Assembly: GCF_015832195.1 (NCBI RefSeq)
Contig: NC_052032.1
Location: 8,500,618-8,564,617 of the forward strand
From: Motacilla alba alba
Lineage: Eukaryota > Chordata > Aves > Passeriformes > Motacillidae
Direction: 5' to 3'
DNA length: 64,000 bases
In this document: piece by piece, positions 29,201 through 39,750 of the stretch
How the letters are laid out: every line of letters starts with the position of its first letter
Numbering within the stretch: position 1 is the stretch's first letter
Translations under genes and position numbers: made by a program
Notes under the pieces: generated by a model
What the model saw: the letters and a program-made list of their open reading frames with translations, nothing else
The model's database searches: none
Told to the model about the DNA's origin: nothing

Positions 29201-32200
29201 CATCGGCAGCCAGGCTGAAGCCGTCCCGGCAGGCGCAGCGGAAGCTCCCGGCTGTGTTGATGCAGAGCTGGCTGCACCCGTGGCTCTGGCTGGCACATTC
29301 ATCCACGTCTGGAACACAGGAACAGCCCAGTGAGGAGGGGACAGGGTGAGGGACACGGGTGGCTGAGGCACAGGGGGGCTGCAATGGAACCCCAGGGAGG
29401 GCCCCCCGAGTGAGCTGGCGTTTGGCCAGGGCACAGCTCTGGGTGTCTCAGCACCACCAGCGCCTGGGACAGCCCAGGATAAACCTGGGCTAAGCTAGAG
29501 GGGGTCTGGCCTCCTCCCCTCCTCATGCTTCCCCCACAACACAGCCAGAAGGAGAAGCTGTGGTCAGAAATGTCCCAGCTCTGGCCAGGCGGGCGCAGGC
29601 AGCGCTCGGCTCTCATCCCGGATTCACGGCCGGGGTTTTGGTTCCAGCCAGCTGTGGCGAGGAGCTATCAGCCTTTCAAGTGTGTACAGAACCCAGTAAC
29701 CTCTCCTCACACGGGGGAGTTATTAAAGCTGTTCCCACAAAGCAGAAAGAGCTGAAGCTCTTCCCACGCCCGGGCAAATCTGTTTTAGGCAGTGGGAAAA
29801 TCCTTTCCCTCAGAGCTGGAGCTGTCAGCGATGGGCTCAGCCCTGCCTGGCCCAGCATGGGTCAATGCCACACGCTCCTCCTGTGCTTTACAGGAGGCTG
29901 GAAAGCTGGGAAAAGCTGGGAAATGCCGTGGCAGGGGTTTGCAGCACTGGTGTGCACCACACCGCCTGATTTCTCCATGCTGTGAGGAGTACTGGGGATG
30001 TTCCTGTGCTGGAGAGGAGCCTGGACACCACCAGGCTTCTCCTCCACCCCCAGATATTTTTAGTCTCTGCAGTAAAAGGGCATTTTAGTTTACAGCAAGA
30101 GTTTACAAAGCCTGGGAGGGATGATCACAAACACACAATCCCAGGCCGGCCCCAAAAGGGCTCTGTGCTGCAGAGAGGCTCACAGCTCTGCTCACTCTGA
30201 CCCAGCACAGAGCAGCGGGCAGAGAAAATGGGGGTGCCAGAGCTGCACAGGAGGGAGCACTGAGGCAGCCAGAGGGAGGCCAGACCTCCCCTGGCAGCCA
30301 CACTTCCCATCCCTTCCTGGAGCAAGTGTCATGTGTGTGCAGAGGGACAGAATCAGATGTGGCCAAGACCTGATAAGGGATAAGGTCTCACGAGGTCCCT
30401 GTCCCCCCCGAGGGCTTGCTGTGGGGCAAAGGACACCCAGAGCCCCATGGCAGCTGGCATGCTCCCAGCAGCAGCAGCAGGGCAGGTATGACACAGGCAG
30501 CAGGGACAGGGGGACACGGCCGGTACCTGTCTGGCAGGCTCGCCCCGTCCAGCCGGGGGGGCAGGAGCATCTCCCGGGGAAGGAGCAGCTCCCTCCGTTC
30601 TGGCACGGCTCCCAGCACACAGCTGTGAGAGGAACACCAGCACAGCATCACCCAGCTGCTCCGGGGGTCCCCAGCTCCCTCCCTCCCCCCTGGAGGTGTG
30701 CACACCCCAAAACACACCGGCACCACACAGCAGGGTTGAGCTGCCCAGAAGGAACAGGGCTCAGGATGGGTGGGAGGAAGAGGAGCTGGAAAGAAGCTGA
30801 GGGGTCTGCAGGCAGCAAAGATGGGAAGGAGGAGGGCAGCAGGCAGCAGCAGCCCCTGTGCCACGCTCTGAGCTCACTGGGGACAGGCTGGCTGCTGCTG
30901 TGGTTTGTATTTGTTGCCTCCCGAAAGCTTTTCTCATCCATTTCTGCTGATTTAGATGGGAAGGAATTGTTTAATTTATCCTCGGGTAACTATAAAGGTA
31001 ATAAGTGCTCCCAAAGGGAAAAGGCCCAAGAGGCAGCAGAGAAACGCTGGGAATTAATCAGATATTGAACCACATTTGGCTGCGATGCTGAAAATTTAAT
31101 TCAGGGAGAATCCACCGACAGGCAGAGGGTTGGTAAATGAGAGATGTGGTCCAGGGACACGAGGGGTCTGGGGACGGGCAGTGGCACCGGGGTGACCCAG
31201 CAGCTCCTTACCTCTGTTACAGCCCAGCGTGTGGCCGTTTGCTCTGCTCCATCCAGGACAGCACGAGGCCACGGGCTGGGGCAGCTGCCTGTACCTCTGC
31301 CTGTAGGCAACCCTGTAGATGGTCCTGCGAGGCAAGGCGGGGCTGAGCGGGGGACCCCAAACCCCTGTCCTGCTCCCAGGGGCTGGGATCCCCATCCCTG
31401 CGGGTGGAGCAGGATCTGCTGCCCGTGGCGCAGGCAGGTGAGCTCACCTGTAGGTGCTGCAGAGGCGGTGGCCCTGGCAGGTGGTGAGGTAGGGCTGGTA
31501 CACGGGCTGCACGTGGGACTCGGCGTGGGCGCTCGGCGGCCCCGCGGCTGAGCACACCCTGCGCCTGGGCACGGAGAGCTCGGTCAGTCCTGCGGCCGGG
31601 ACACGGCCTGAGCTCCCCTCTCTGCTCTGGGCTGGTGGACAGCAGAGGCTGGTGGCCCCAGTGACCTGGGAAGCCACTTCAAGCTGTTTGGGGTCAGTGA
31701 CACAGCTCTGAGCTCTGTGAGCGGCGCGGGCGCTTCCTGTCCCCCATCCCGAGGGAGCGCTTGGGACCCGGCTTTAGGGATGATTTACTCATTGCATTCA
31801 TTGTCTCCCTTCCCTTAAAATCACTAACTTTCTGGGCGGATTTTTCCTTTCTGAGACTTTTGGATTCCTGAAACAGATGCCCCTGTGGTCACCAAGAAAT
31901 TAATGATTTCACAGGAAGGGTCAGGCTCACCGCAAAAAAAAACAGAGGCTGGATAAAAGGCACTCCCCAGCCTTCCTAAGATAAGTGTTATCCAGGCAAA
32001 AACTTTCCCAAGGTTAACAGCCAAAGTGGTCTTGGTTAAACATCCTTTTTTCAACAATTTCCAGCCCAAGCAGGTCAGTCCCACTGAGGAACCCATCTAC
32101 TTGTCTCAGCCTCCCAGTTCAATTAGAAACTAAAATAAAAAAGCCTGGGAATTAGCATGGACATCAGATGGTTTCCATTAACTCCAGAAAACTCCTCTCA

Positions 32201-33147
32201 GCCTCATGATTAATGTTATAGAAGATGTAATTTTTAAATGGCAATTGTTTGCTTTGTAGAATTCAGAACAAAGTTTTAGCTGCAGCCTGTGCGTGTGAGC
32301 AAGGAATTCAGCTGTGGTTTCAGTCCTGGACAGAATGTGAAAGGTTTGACACTGGAGGAGCATTTCAGTGTAAAAACAAACTTTGTACAAAATGTGAGCT
32401 GTGTCTGGGGGAGGGTTTTGAGCTCCAGCTCCTCTCGGCTGGGGAAGAAACTGGGGCACTGAGCTTCCTCAGACCCAGCAGGAGCTGAGCTGTGCTGGGA
32501 GCCAGGGAGTTCTCCCAGACCCATTTCCCAGAAAGGGAAGGGGAATTGCTGGAGCTGCCACTGCTGGGCTGGCAGGAGCATGGCCCCCAGCAGCATCCTG
32601 GGGGGCACAAAGCCCAGCCCAGGGCTTTCCACACCTGTGTCCCTGGGTGTCCATCAGAGCTGGGAGCTGCAGCCTCCTCTGACGGGAGCTGCATCCTTCA
32701 GTGACAGCTTGTTCAGCTTGATTTGTGTGCCAGCAGGATTTCACACATATTTTCATGAAGGATGTGCTTGAAAGAGACTGTAATAATTCCTGAACAGCTC
32801 AGGGCCTGATGAGCTTTTGACTCTCCTGGACAAAAAGCCCCGAGTGTCTTTGTGTCCCTGCATGGAGTTAAACATTTCCTCTGAGAGATGTTTTAGCTCC
32901 AGTGAGAAAGCAAACAACCAGCAACAGGCTGCTGAGCCCTAGGAGAGCTTTTTCCACCTCCTCACCAGCCCGGAGAGCCACACAGGGCTGTTCCCCCCAG
33001 AGAGGATGTGCCTCACCCTGATGGGTGGAGAACACACCTGAGAGCTGCGGACAAAACAGGCCCTTACCCTGCCTGGGCAAAGCCCTCCGTGCTGGTGGTG
33101 CTGAGGATGAGGAGGAGTCCCCAGAGGAGGCAGCTGAGGCTCCACAT
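26205..33147 (-). CDS. EGFL7: EGFL7, EGF-like domain protein 7 (secreted endothelial factor), complete eight-exon coding region
   Basis: Coding exons on the minus strand: 33068-33147, 31448-31564, 31212-31324, 30527-30622, 29144-29308, 28300-28364, 27870-28026 and 26205-26227. Every junction is GT-AG and phases agree, giving 271 codons against 273 in human as I recall. Residues 1-26 are a signal peptide ([15 protein letters not shown]). Residues about 28-103 form the EMI domain, with Cys at 31, 56, 62, 87, 88 and 101. The first EGF repeat has Cys at 106, 110, 116, 122, 124 and 133. The second is calcium-binding (DVDEC at 136-140) with Cys to 175. Residues about 195-264 form a leucine-rich coiled coil ([16 protein letters not shown]). 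The protein ends CSCKNEL. EGFL7 is secreted by endothelial cells and guides vessel tube formation. mir-126 lies in the intron after exon 5. The mammalian RGD in the first EGF repeat is absent here (GWTGRAC). Confidence 0.95.
28779..28861 (-). ncRNA. MIR126: mir-126 precursor, intronic microRNA of EGFL7
   Basis: On the minus strand this folds into a hairpin closed by GCTGG/CCAGC. The 5p arm is at 28828-28848 (starts CATTATTACTTTTGG) and the 3p arm at 28790-28811 (starts TCGTACCGTGAGTAATAA), separated by a loop with CTGTGACACTTCAAAC. Both mature arms match human miR-126 as I remember it, with no difference seen. It lies in the intron between the second EGF exon (29144-29308) and the coiled-coil exon (28300-28364), the same position as in mammals. 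It is processed from the EGFL7 primary transcript. In endothelium it is known to repress SPRED1, PIK3R2 and VCAM1, promoting VEGF signalling and vessel integrity. Confidence 0.98.
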
Positions 33148-33233
33148 GTCCTGTCCCTCCTGCAGCACGGGGTCCTGCTCTTCCGTGGGATGTGCTGGCT
33201 CCTACTGCATGGCTCGTCCTTCAGCGGGGATCC
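33148..33233 (-). other. EGFL7: Probable EGFL7 5' UTR part of the signal-peptide exon, with a tiny upstream ORF
   Basis: The best acceptor upstream of the start codon is CTCCTGCTTGCAG, placing the exon start at 33233. A weaker one would start it at 33159. If 33233 is used, the 5' UTR contains a two-codon upstream ORF (ATG-CAG-TAG at 33202-33210). The main start at 33145-33147 has G at -3. Confidence 0.5.
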
Positions 33234-33284
33234 CTGCAAGCAGGAGGGCAGCACTGTGAGTGGGAGGGCATTTCAGGAGGAAAT

Positions 33285-33520
33285 TCGGAATGGAAAGAGA
33301 GACTGGGCACTGGAATGGTCTAAATCTGAACGGAAAGAGAGTTTGGGCACTGGAATGGTCTGCCCAGGGAGGCAGTGGAGTCACCACCACCCCTGGATGC
33401 GTTTAGAAAATGACTGCACGTGGCACTCAGAGCCATGGTGTAGTTGATAAGGAGGTGTTAGGTCAAAGGACTTGATCTCAAAGGTCTTTTCCAGCCAAGC
33501 TCATTCTGTGATTCTGTCCC
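33285..33520 (+). mobile_element. CR1 LINE fragment, 3' end, plus orientation
   Basis: Typical CR1 3' sequence: TGGGCACTGGAATGGTCTGCC, then AGGTCAAAGGACTTGATCTC, AAAGGTCTTTTCCAGCC and the terminal ATTCTGTGATTCTGT. It lies in EGFL7 intronic DNA, opposite to transcription. Its 5' part has a 40-bp internal duplication (GGAAAGAGA at 33292 and 33332), both copies carrying GGGCACTGGAATGGTCT. Confidence 0.85.
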
Positions 33521-35370
33521 TGCCCAGCTGGTGACACCCGGCAGAGCCGTGGGGACAAACCTGGCAAGGTGGGAGCTGCTCCAGGCACAAACTCACCTTG
33601 CCCCGCTCATCTCATCACTGTGCACAACACTAATCCTTGATTTACCCCGGGAGATGCCTGGAGATGCTCTCAGGGCACCAGGGGCTGTGCAGCTGTGTGT
33701 TGAGGGCCAGGGAAGGGATGTGTTTTGCCTCCAACTCGCTGCCAGTTCCAGGGGGCAAAACAATGGCCTGTCATTTCTTAATGCACACAGCATTGTAAAG
33801 CTGTGTTTTCCCACCACATTAAACACTGAAATCTGATCTTCTTCTCTTTAAAACACAAATTCGTGACAGAGAAAAGTGCTGCAAGGGCCTTATGTACCAT
33901 CTGCAGAGTCGGCTCTGCACAAACCCAGAGGTTTTGATTTTCTAGCAGAGGACAAATATGAAACAAGGCTGAAGAGGGTCAGTAACAATATCCAGTTGAA
34001 ACAATATCTCCTTTAAACAAACCACTTGGCCTCCGGATGGCAGCAGCTGAAGGAGGAAGAAATAAAGAAACCCACCTTAAATATGCACCAATTAAAGAGA
34101 GAATCTTCTGATTAAACTTTCTGAAAGGGGAGAATGCACAACAAGAAACCTCCTTCTGAGGCTGCAGACATGGTGATCTGCAAATCAGCTTTCTAAAATC
34201 CCCACATGCTGTGGGGCAGGATTGGACTGGAAAATTGCAGTTTGATCCCCAAACTCCACTGGGAAATCCCAGCTCTGGGACAGGTTGTTACAAATAACCA
34301 CGGCAAATCTGCAGACCTGCAGGTCCCCAAGCCCTTCTCCAAGGCTCTCAGCATCGTCCTTTCCTTGGTGCAGGAGAAGAATCTGAGGCAGGGAGAAATG
34401 CAGATTCACATCTGGAGAGAGACCAGCCTGGTGCCTTCCTGCCCCTTAATATCAAATGTCAAATATCAAATATCCCAGCAGCCCAGGCAAGCCCAGCCCT
34501 GAGGATGGAAGCTTTAAATCCTGCAGTCCTCCATTCTTCTTCAAACACTGCAATTAGTTTCATTTCCTAATGAAGAATTTATGGTACCTGCACCATCAGA
34601 AAAGCAAATCTCACTTGTCCTGCAGGAAAGTTTGGGTTTTTTTAAATAGTGAAGGAGCTTTCCCTGTCCCCAGTCCTCCTGGAGACATTCCAAGGACACT
34701 GGTGCATGCACACACACAGCTCCCCTTTGCTCCATCAGCCAGCTTTTCCCAGGGCTACGCTGGGACACAAAACCTCTCCACAATGCCAGATCCTGAAGTC
34801 TGGAAGTCAAACTCTGCCAACCATCTCCATCCTCCCACAGGATTCCCGTGGCTGCCATGGGAATGGCAGGGATGGCAGGAAACACAGGGCACGAGCCTAA
34901 AATACAGAGTTTGTTTTTTCACTTTGAACTGGAGCAGCGCTGCCCTACCTCAAGGATCCCACTGGGCCATAAAATTATGGTTGCTTCCTACCAGAAAAAG
35001 CTGTAAAAGTAGAAAATATTATAGTCTAGACTTGTCTTTTTTATGGGTTTACAAAAATCCACCTCTCTAAAGCTGCTGAAGATCCTCCAGCCTGTCGCCA
35101 CCATCTATCCCACGCTTTTTTAGAGCACAGAACTTAAGGAAGAAAAAAATTATGCTCAAAAAAGTAAATACTTCTTTTGTCTCTGCCCTTTAAGCCTCTC
35201 AAATGAAGAGGTGAAGCCCTGAGGTCTGACAAGTGAAATTATGTCTTAGGGGTCAGCAAATTCTCGTTGGCTGACCACGTGCTCCTGCGAGTCTGGGGGT
35301 CCCTGTCCCACCAGCCAGAACTGTTCCCAAAACTCTCCTAAATTCCCAAAATTCTGCTCTTGCCTCACCT
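33520..35370. other. EGFL7 5' intron; no exon seen
   Basis: The DNA is low in GC compared with its neighbours, with several short stretches of TAAA/TTAA and GGAA/TTCC (possible ETS sites). A similar low-GC block at 31780-32420, in the next intron, contains CATGATTAATG-type sequence. Both could hold endothelial enhancers, but no test was possible. Confidence 0.35.
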
Positions 35371-35460
35371 GCCACAGAGACCGAGGGGACACACAACCCA
35401 GGGCGCAGGTGAGCAGCACTTTCTGCAGCTCTGCCCGCGGAACCACGACCAGAACTCCAG
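35371..35460 (-). other. EGFL7: Possible alternative non-coding exon of EGFL7
   Basis: On the minus strand an acceptor (TCCTGCTGCCCTCAG) and a donor (CTGTGGCAG|GTGAGG) enclose 90 nt. It would sit between the proposed first exon and the signal-peptide exon. Only the splice consensus supports it. Confidence 0.25.
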
Positions 35461-35599
35461 CTGAGGGCAGCAGGAGGAATCGCGCTCTGGCTGCGGAGGG
35501 ATGAGAGAATCCAGCCCCTGGCGAGGATGCGATGGATCTCCCGGGACCAGAAGCTGCGCTTTTCCAGACAGCCCGGCCTGGTTCTGCAGGTGATCCCGC

Positions 35600-36900
35600 G
35601 GCTCCAGCCCTGCCCGGCGCTCTCCCAGGCAAACCCCGCCGGAGAGGGACAGGGGCAGCCGCAGGGCATGGACTGTCCCCCGCAGACACCTCCAGCCGCT
35701 CCCCCGCGGGATGGAGCGGGACACGGCCATGGTGACACCGCCAAGGGGGCTGTGGCACTGTCCGGCGGGGCACGGGGACACGGGGGCTGCGGGGACAGCG
35801 TCACCATGCAGGGAGCCCGTACCGCCGGGGGCTGCGGATGGCCCGGGGGGCTGCAGGTTCTGCAGAGACCCGGTACCGCGGGGGCTGCGGGTGTCACGGG
35901 GGATTTTAGGGACACGGGTGTCCTCGGGGGGCTGTAGGGACACGGGTGTCCCGGGGAGCTGTAGGGACACGGATGTCCTCGGGGGCCTGTAGGACACGGG
36001 TGTCCCGGGAGCTGTAGGGACACGGGTGTCCGGGGAGCTGTAGGGACACGGGTGTCCTCGGGGGCCTGTAGGACACGGGTGTCCCGGGAGCTGTAGGGAC
36101 ACGGGTGTCCCCAGGGGGCTGTAGGGACACGGGTGTCCCCAGGGGGCTGTAGGGACACGGGTGTCCCGGGGGGAGGCGGGGACGCGGATGTCCCGGGGAT
36201 GCTCCCGCGGCCGCAGCAGCCCGAGCCCCGAGCCCTCCCGCCGGCCCAGGATCCCCGGCCGCTCCCCGCGCTGCGGTACCGAGCCCGCTCCGCCGGCACC
36301 CCCGTCCCCCGCCCGTCCCCGCCGGGGATGCGGCCGTGCCGAGCCCCCCCGGCCGTGCCGAGCCCCGGGCGGCGCCCGCCGGGACTCACCGGTGCCGGTG
36401 GCGGAGCCGCGGAGTCGCCGCCGCGCCGCGGCCCCCCGCGCATTTCCTCCCCCGGCCCGAGCCGGTCCCTCCGCCCCGGCCCAATGAGCTCCCGGCGGGG
36501 AGGAAAGCGGAGCCTCCCGGCCGGGGGGAAGCGCCGGGGCCCGGGGATCTCCGCCTGCCCCCGCCCCGCCGGCCGCCACCTGCCCCCGGCTCCCCGGGAC
36601 GCGGCAGCAGCGCCGGGAGTCATGGGGGGACAGGGCAGGACCCCCAGACACCCCGCCCGGGGTGAGCGGACACGCTGCTGTGGCGTCCCGAATGTTGTCG
36701 CTGATGGGGACAGGACTGCGGGGACCCCTGGCCCGGGGGGATGCGGAGCCGTACCTGTAAGCCCAGGGCGGGAGGAGCCCCCGGCCCCGCAGGCTGGCCC
36801 CCCGTGCCCCACGCTGCGGGGACACGCGGCCCCTGAGCCCCCCAACGGCCCAGCCGGGCTGGGTGGGCAGGGGATTAACAGCGAGAGATCGCGGCTCAGC
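35600..36900. promoter_or_regulatory. EGFL7: CpG island, probable EGFL7 promoter region
   Basis: A GC-rich, CpG-dense block with many GC boxes, densest at about 36180-36680. The minus-strand donor CCGGCACCG|GTGAGTCCC ends a probable non-coding first exon at 36390 (exon roughly 36390-36480). The 582-residue minus-strand open frame across the island has no start, splice or domain support and reflects composition plus the minisatellite. Confidence 0.6.
35903..36175. repeat. About 29-bp minisatellite, roughly 10 copies, with a dyad core
   Basis: Units read CTGTAGGGACACGGGTGTCC followed by CC/TC and a G run. The core GGACAC-GG-GTGTCC is an inverted repeat in most copies. Unit length varies by 1-2 bp (some have TAGGACAC instead of TAGGGACAC). 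The array lies in the CpG island, just downstream of the proposed EGFL7 first exon. Confidence 0.85.
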
Positions 36901-39640
36901 CCCGGCCCCCCAGACTCCCCGGGGGATGGTCCATCACCCGTGCTGGGGTCAGGGCAAATTGAATTTTCTTTACTAAAAATGACTGTCCTGGTCCGCACCA
37001 AAAAAGAGGATTTTAAGGGGAGGCATCGGGTTAGAGACCTGCTCCAGACCCTCCCGCCGTGCTCCTAATCCCCCTGAGCTCATCCCGAAGTCCTGCAGGA
37101 GCCGGTGATGAGCCGCCAGGTTTCCAGCAAATCATAAAGGATGCTTAGGGAACTCCTTGGAAGCCCCCCAGCTGCAGAGGGACTCTCCAGGGTGACACCC
37201 AGGGCTCAGCCCCGGCTGCCCAACACCTGCCCCGGGACAGCCCCAGCCCAGCTGCCTACAGGCTTCTCCTCTTAAATGCCCAGTTATTTATCAGAGCGGC
37301 TCGCTTTGTGCCAAATTGCCACTTGTTTTGTCTACATTTTTGTCTGGAAAATTAGAGCACAGAGGGTTATTGTTTCTCAGATGACTTAGGCACCTGCCCA
37401 TGCACAGAACCATTCTTAAAGATAGCAGGGATCTGATGTGCAAATGAATGGCAGGATACAGCCCCCCGGGAATATTTGTTCCCATTAAGCCCTGTAAAGT
37501 TTTTTGAAAGCATGTAAGCATTTAAAGGAAATATTTACCAGTTCAACAATAATGGCTCCAAGAGAACAACTGAGATCACTGGCCCATCCCCTCTGCTTCC
37601 TCAGGGATACGCTGGGGCTGCTGATGGAACTGGAGCTGCCTCGGGCCGTGCTGCACCCTCTGGGGAAGCTGATGGGTGCTTGGGGATCTCCATGTGAAAG
37701 GAGCTTTGGGGAATCCTCTCTGGAAGCGCTGGTGGAGATGGAGATCCCTCCCAGCAGCAGGGAAAGGTTTGCTGGTGCTGGTAGAAGTGCAGCTCCGTGT
37801 TGTAAAGCATCTCACACGGGTTTGTTCACCCTCTGGAGCCATCCTACCTCTGGGGAATGATTTCAGCTCCCTTAATTTCATCAGCACGGGCAACTTCTCC
37901 CAAGAGCCTTGGAAGCACGGTAATTATCTTCTTATGAGAGAGCGTTATTGTTTTTTTCTGGTGTACGGGGGAATTGAACAGAGCCTGAATTATTGTCTAA
38001 TAATTGCAAAATGCACGTGGAAGCCAGAGCTTCTCTGTGTGGCCATACTGAAAACACAGGATCTCATGTTGCAGCTGAGACAACTCACCTCACCCACGGT
38101 GCTCCATCAGGTGTTCTGGGCAGGGATCCTTTGCTTATGGAGCATCTTGGTTTCTTTCTGTGAGGACAGAAAAAGCCCAGTGTCACACTCCCCTCGTCAG
38201 GCAGGCAGAGAGCAGTGACCCAGCCCTCACCCAGCACGGACCTGCTGTTCCCTGGACACTCCCAAAGAGCCCTGCAGGGTGGTGGCCACAGAGCCCCTGT
38301 GGCACTGAGCTCACGCCGCTGGTGTGCCAGAGAGGCACAGACACTGTCACACCCGTGGCAGGGCACGAGGAAATCCATCCCCATCCCACAGAGGGGGTTT
38401 AGGAGCAGCCCAGAGCCCTGATCCTCCCTCACCTTGCTGTGATCCCAGTGGGAATCCAGGCAGAGCCACGGTGCCTTTGCACCTTTTAGGGCTGAGCAGG
38501 CCGGGGGACGAGCAGGGGCTGATGAGCAGAAGGGATTTGCTGAGCGGGAACTATCCCCTCCAGCAGCTTTGCCAGTGCTCAAGGCTGGGATTTTCCGAGG
38601 ACCCAGGAGGACAGGAGTGCGCCTGGCACACTCTCCCAGGGGTGTCCCAGCTCAGCTCCCTGATTTGTGATCCCATCTGCCGCTCCCCAGCACGCTGTTT
38701 TACCATTACACTCTATTTTACCATTTACCCTCTTTTAAGGACAAGCATCCCTCACTGCCCAGGAAACCTCTGCATGAATCCCTGGGATTCCAAGTGCAAA
38801 TTTGATGGTGAGGAGAAGGATGGACTCATCCTTCAGCTCCTCACAGGACACCACCACACAGCACAGGACCAAGCACGCTCCTTCCAGGGACCCCTCTGGA
38901 GCCTTCTCACCCCAGGCAGCCACTCCCAAAGCACACCGAGCATTTTAAAATTCTGCAAGTATTTTAACTGCAGAAAGTTTCCTTTCCAGTTCCATTTATT
39001 GGGTCAAATCTTTGCTCAAGCAAGTGCCCGTGTCAGCTGCTAAAGAGCTGCACGCAGCCCACTGAAAGAGCATTTAATCCTCCGCTCTCAGGGAAGGTTC
39101 TGTGTCTTCTGTGCTAATATTCATTATGCTGGGAGGGAAATCCCCCAGGACAAGGCCTGGCAAAGTTCCCTTGGAAGCAGAGGAGTTATGCCAGTTCAGA
39201 GTGGGGGAAGATCAGATCTGCTGGCACGGTTAATGTCAGTGTGATGAGCTCCTGACAAAGGCAGCAGGGGATTTTGGCTCCTGCCTGCATGGCCGCCCAA
39301 ATTCAAAGTCCTCCCTTGCCCCATGTTTTACATTTTTCCCCCACAGCTTTCTCCCTTGCACACCAGAAGTGTACTCCCACGACATCTAATATTAATGCTT
39401 GTCTCCAGGCCAGCAAAGAAATGTTTCTGCCCAGCCTCCCTCTTGGATTCGAGAACATCAAAACCTCCTTGTCTCCCACTGGTTTTACCACCAGCGTGAG
39501 CTGGGAGGGACAGCGAGTGCTGGCCCTGAGCAGAGCTCAGGCTGAGCACCAGGCTGGATGTGCAGGTGACATGTTCACCCACCTCCCAATTTCCTACAGC
39601 CTGCAAAGCCCACTGCACCTGCCCGGGCATCCAGCATCCC
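36900..39640. other. DNA upstream of EGFL7; no gene seen
   Basis: No coding or RNA gene is supported. A low-GC block at about 37260-37560 (CAGTTATTTATCAGAG, TTAAAGATAGCAGG, ATGTGCAAATGAATGG) is unlike its surroundings and includes GATA- and octamer-like words. It could be a conserved element. Confidence 0.35.
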
Positions 39641-39750
39641 CCTGAGAGCATCCGTGGGGGATTGAGGGCATCCGTGGGGGACTGAGGGCATCCGTGGGGG
39701 ATTGAGGGCATCCGTGGGGGACTGAGGGCATCCGTGGGGGACTGAGGGCT
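39641..39750. repeat. 20-bp minisatellite, 5.5 copies
   Basis: The unit is A(C/T)TGAGGGCATCCGTGGGGG, starting at 39641, 39661, 39681, 39701 and 39721, with a partial copy at 39741. Copies are nearly identical, alternating ATTGAGG and ACTGAGG. Confidence 0.95.

Noticed and set aside
31565..31589. An upstream acceptor (GCCGCAG) for the first EMI exon, starting at 31589
   Set aside because: It is out of frame with the signal-peptide exon (phase 2 donor). The acceptor CCCAG at 31565-31566 keeps frame and restores the G-RRVC start of the EMI domain.
35253..37001. 582-residue minus-strand open frame (and its overlapping 486-residue partner) at the EGFL7 CpG island
   Set aside because: The sequence is low-complexity, Pro/Gly/Arg-rich and repeats with the minisatellite unit. 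No domain or splice support; a product of GC-rich DNA with few stop codons.
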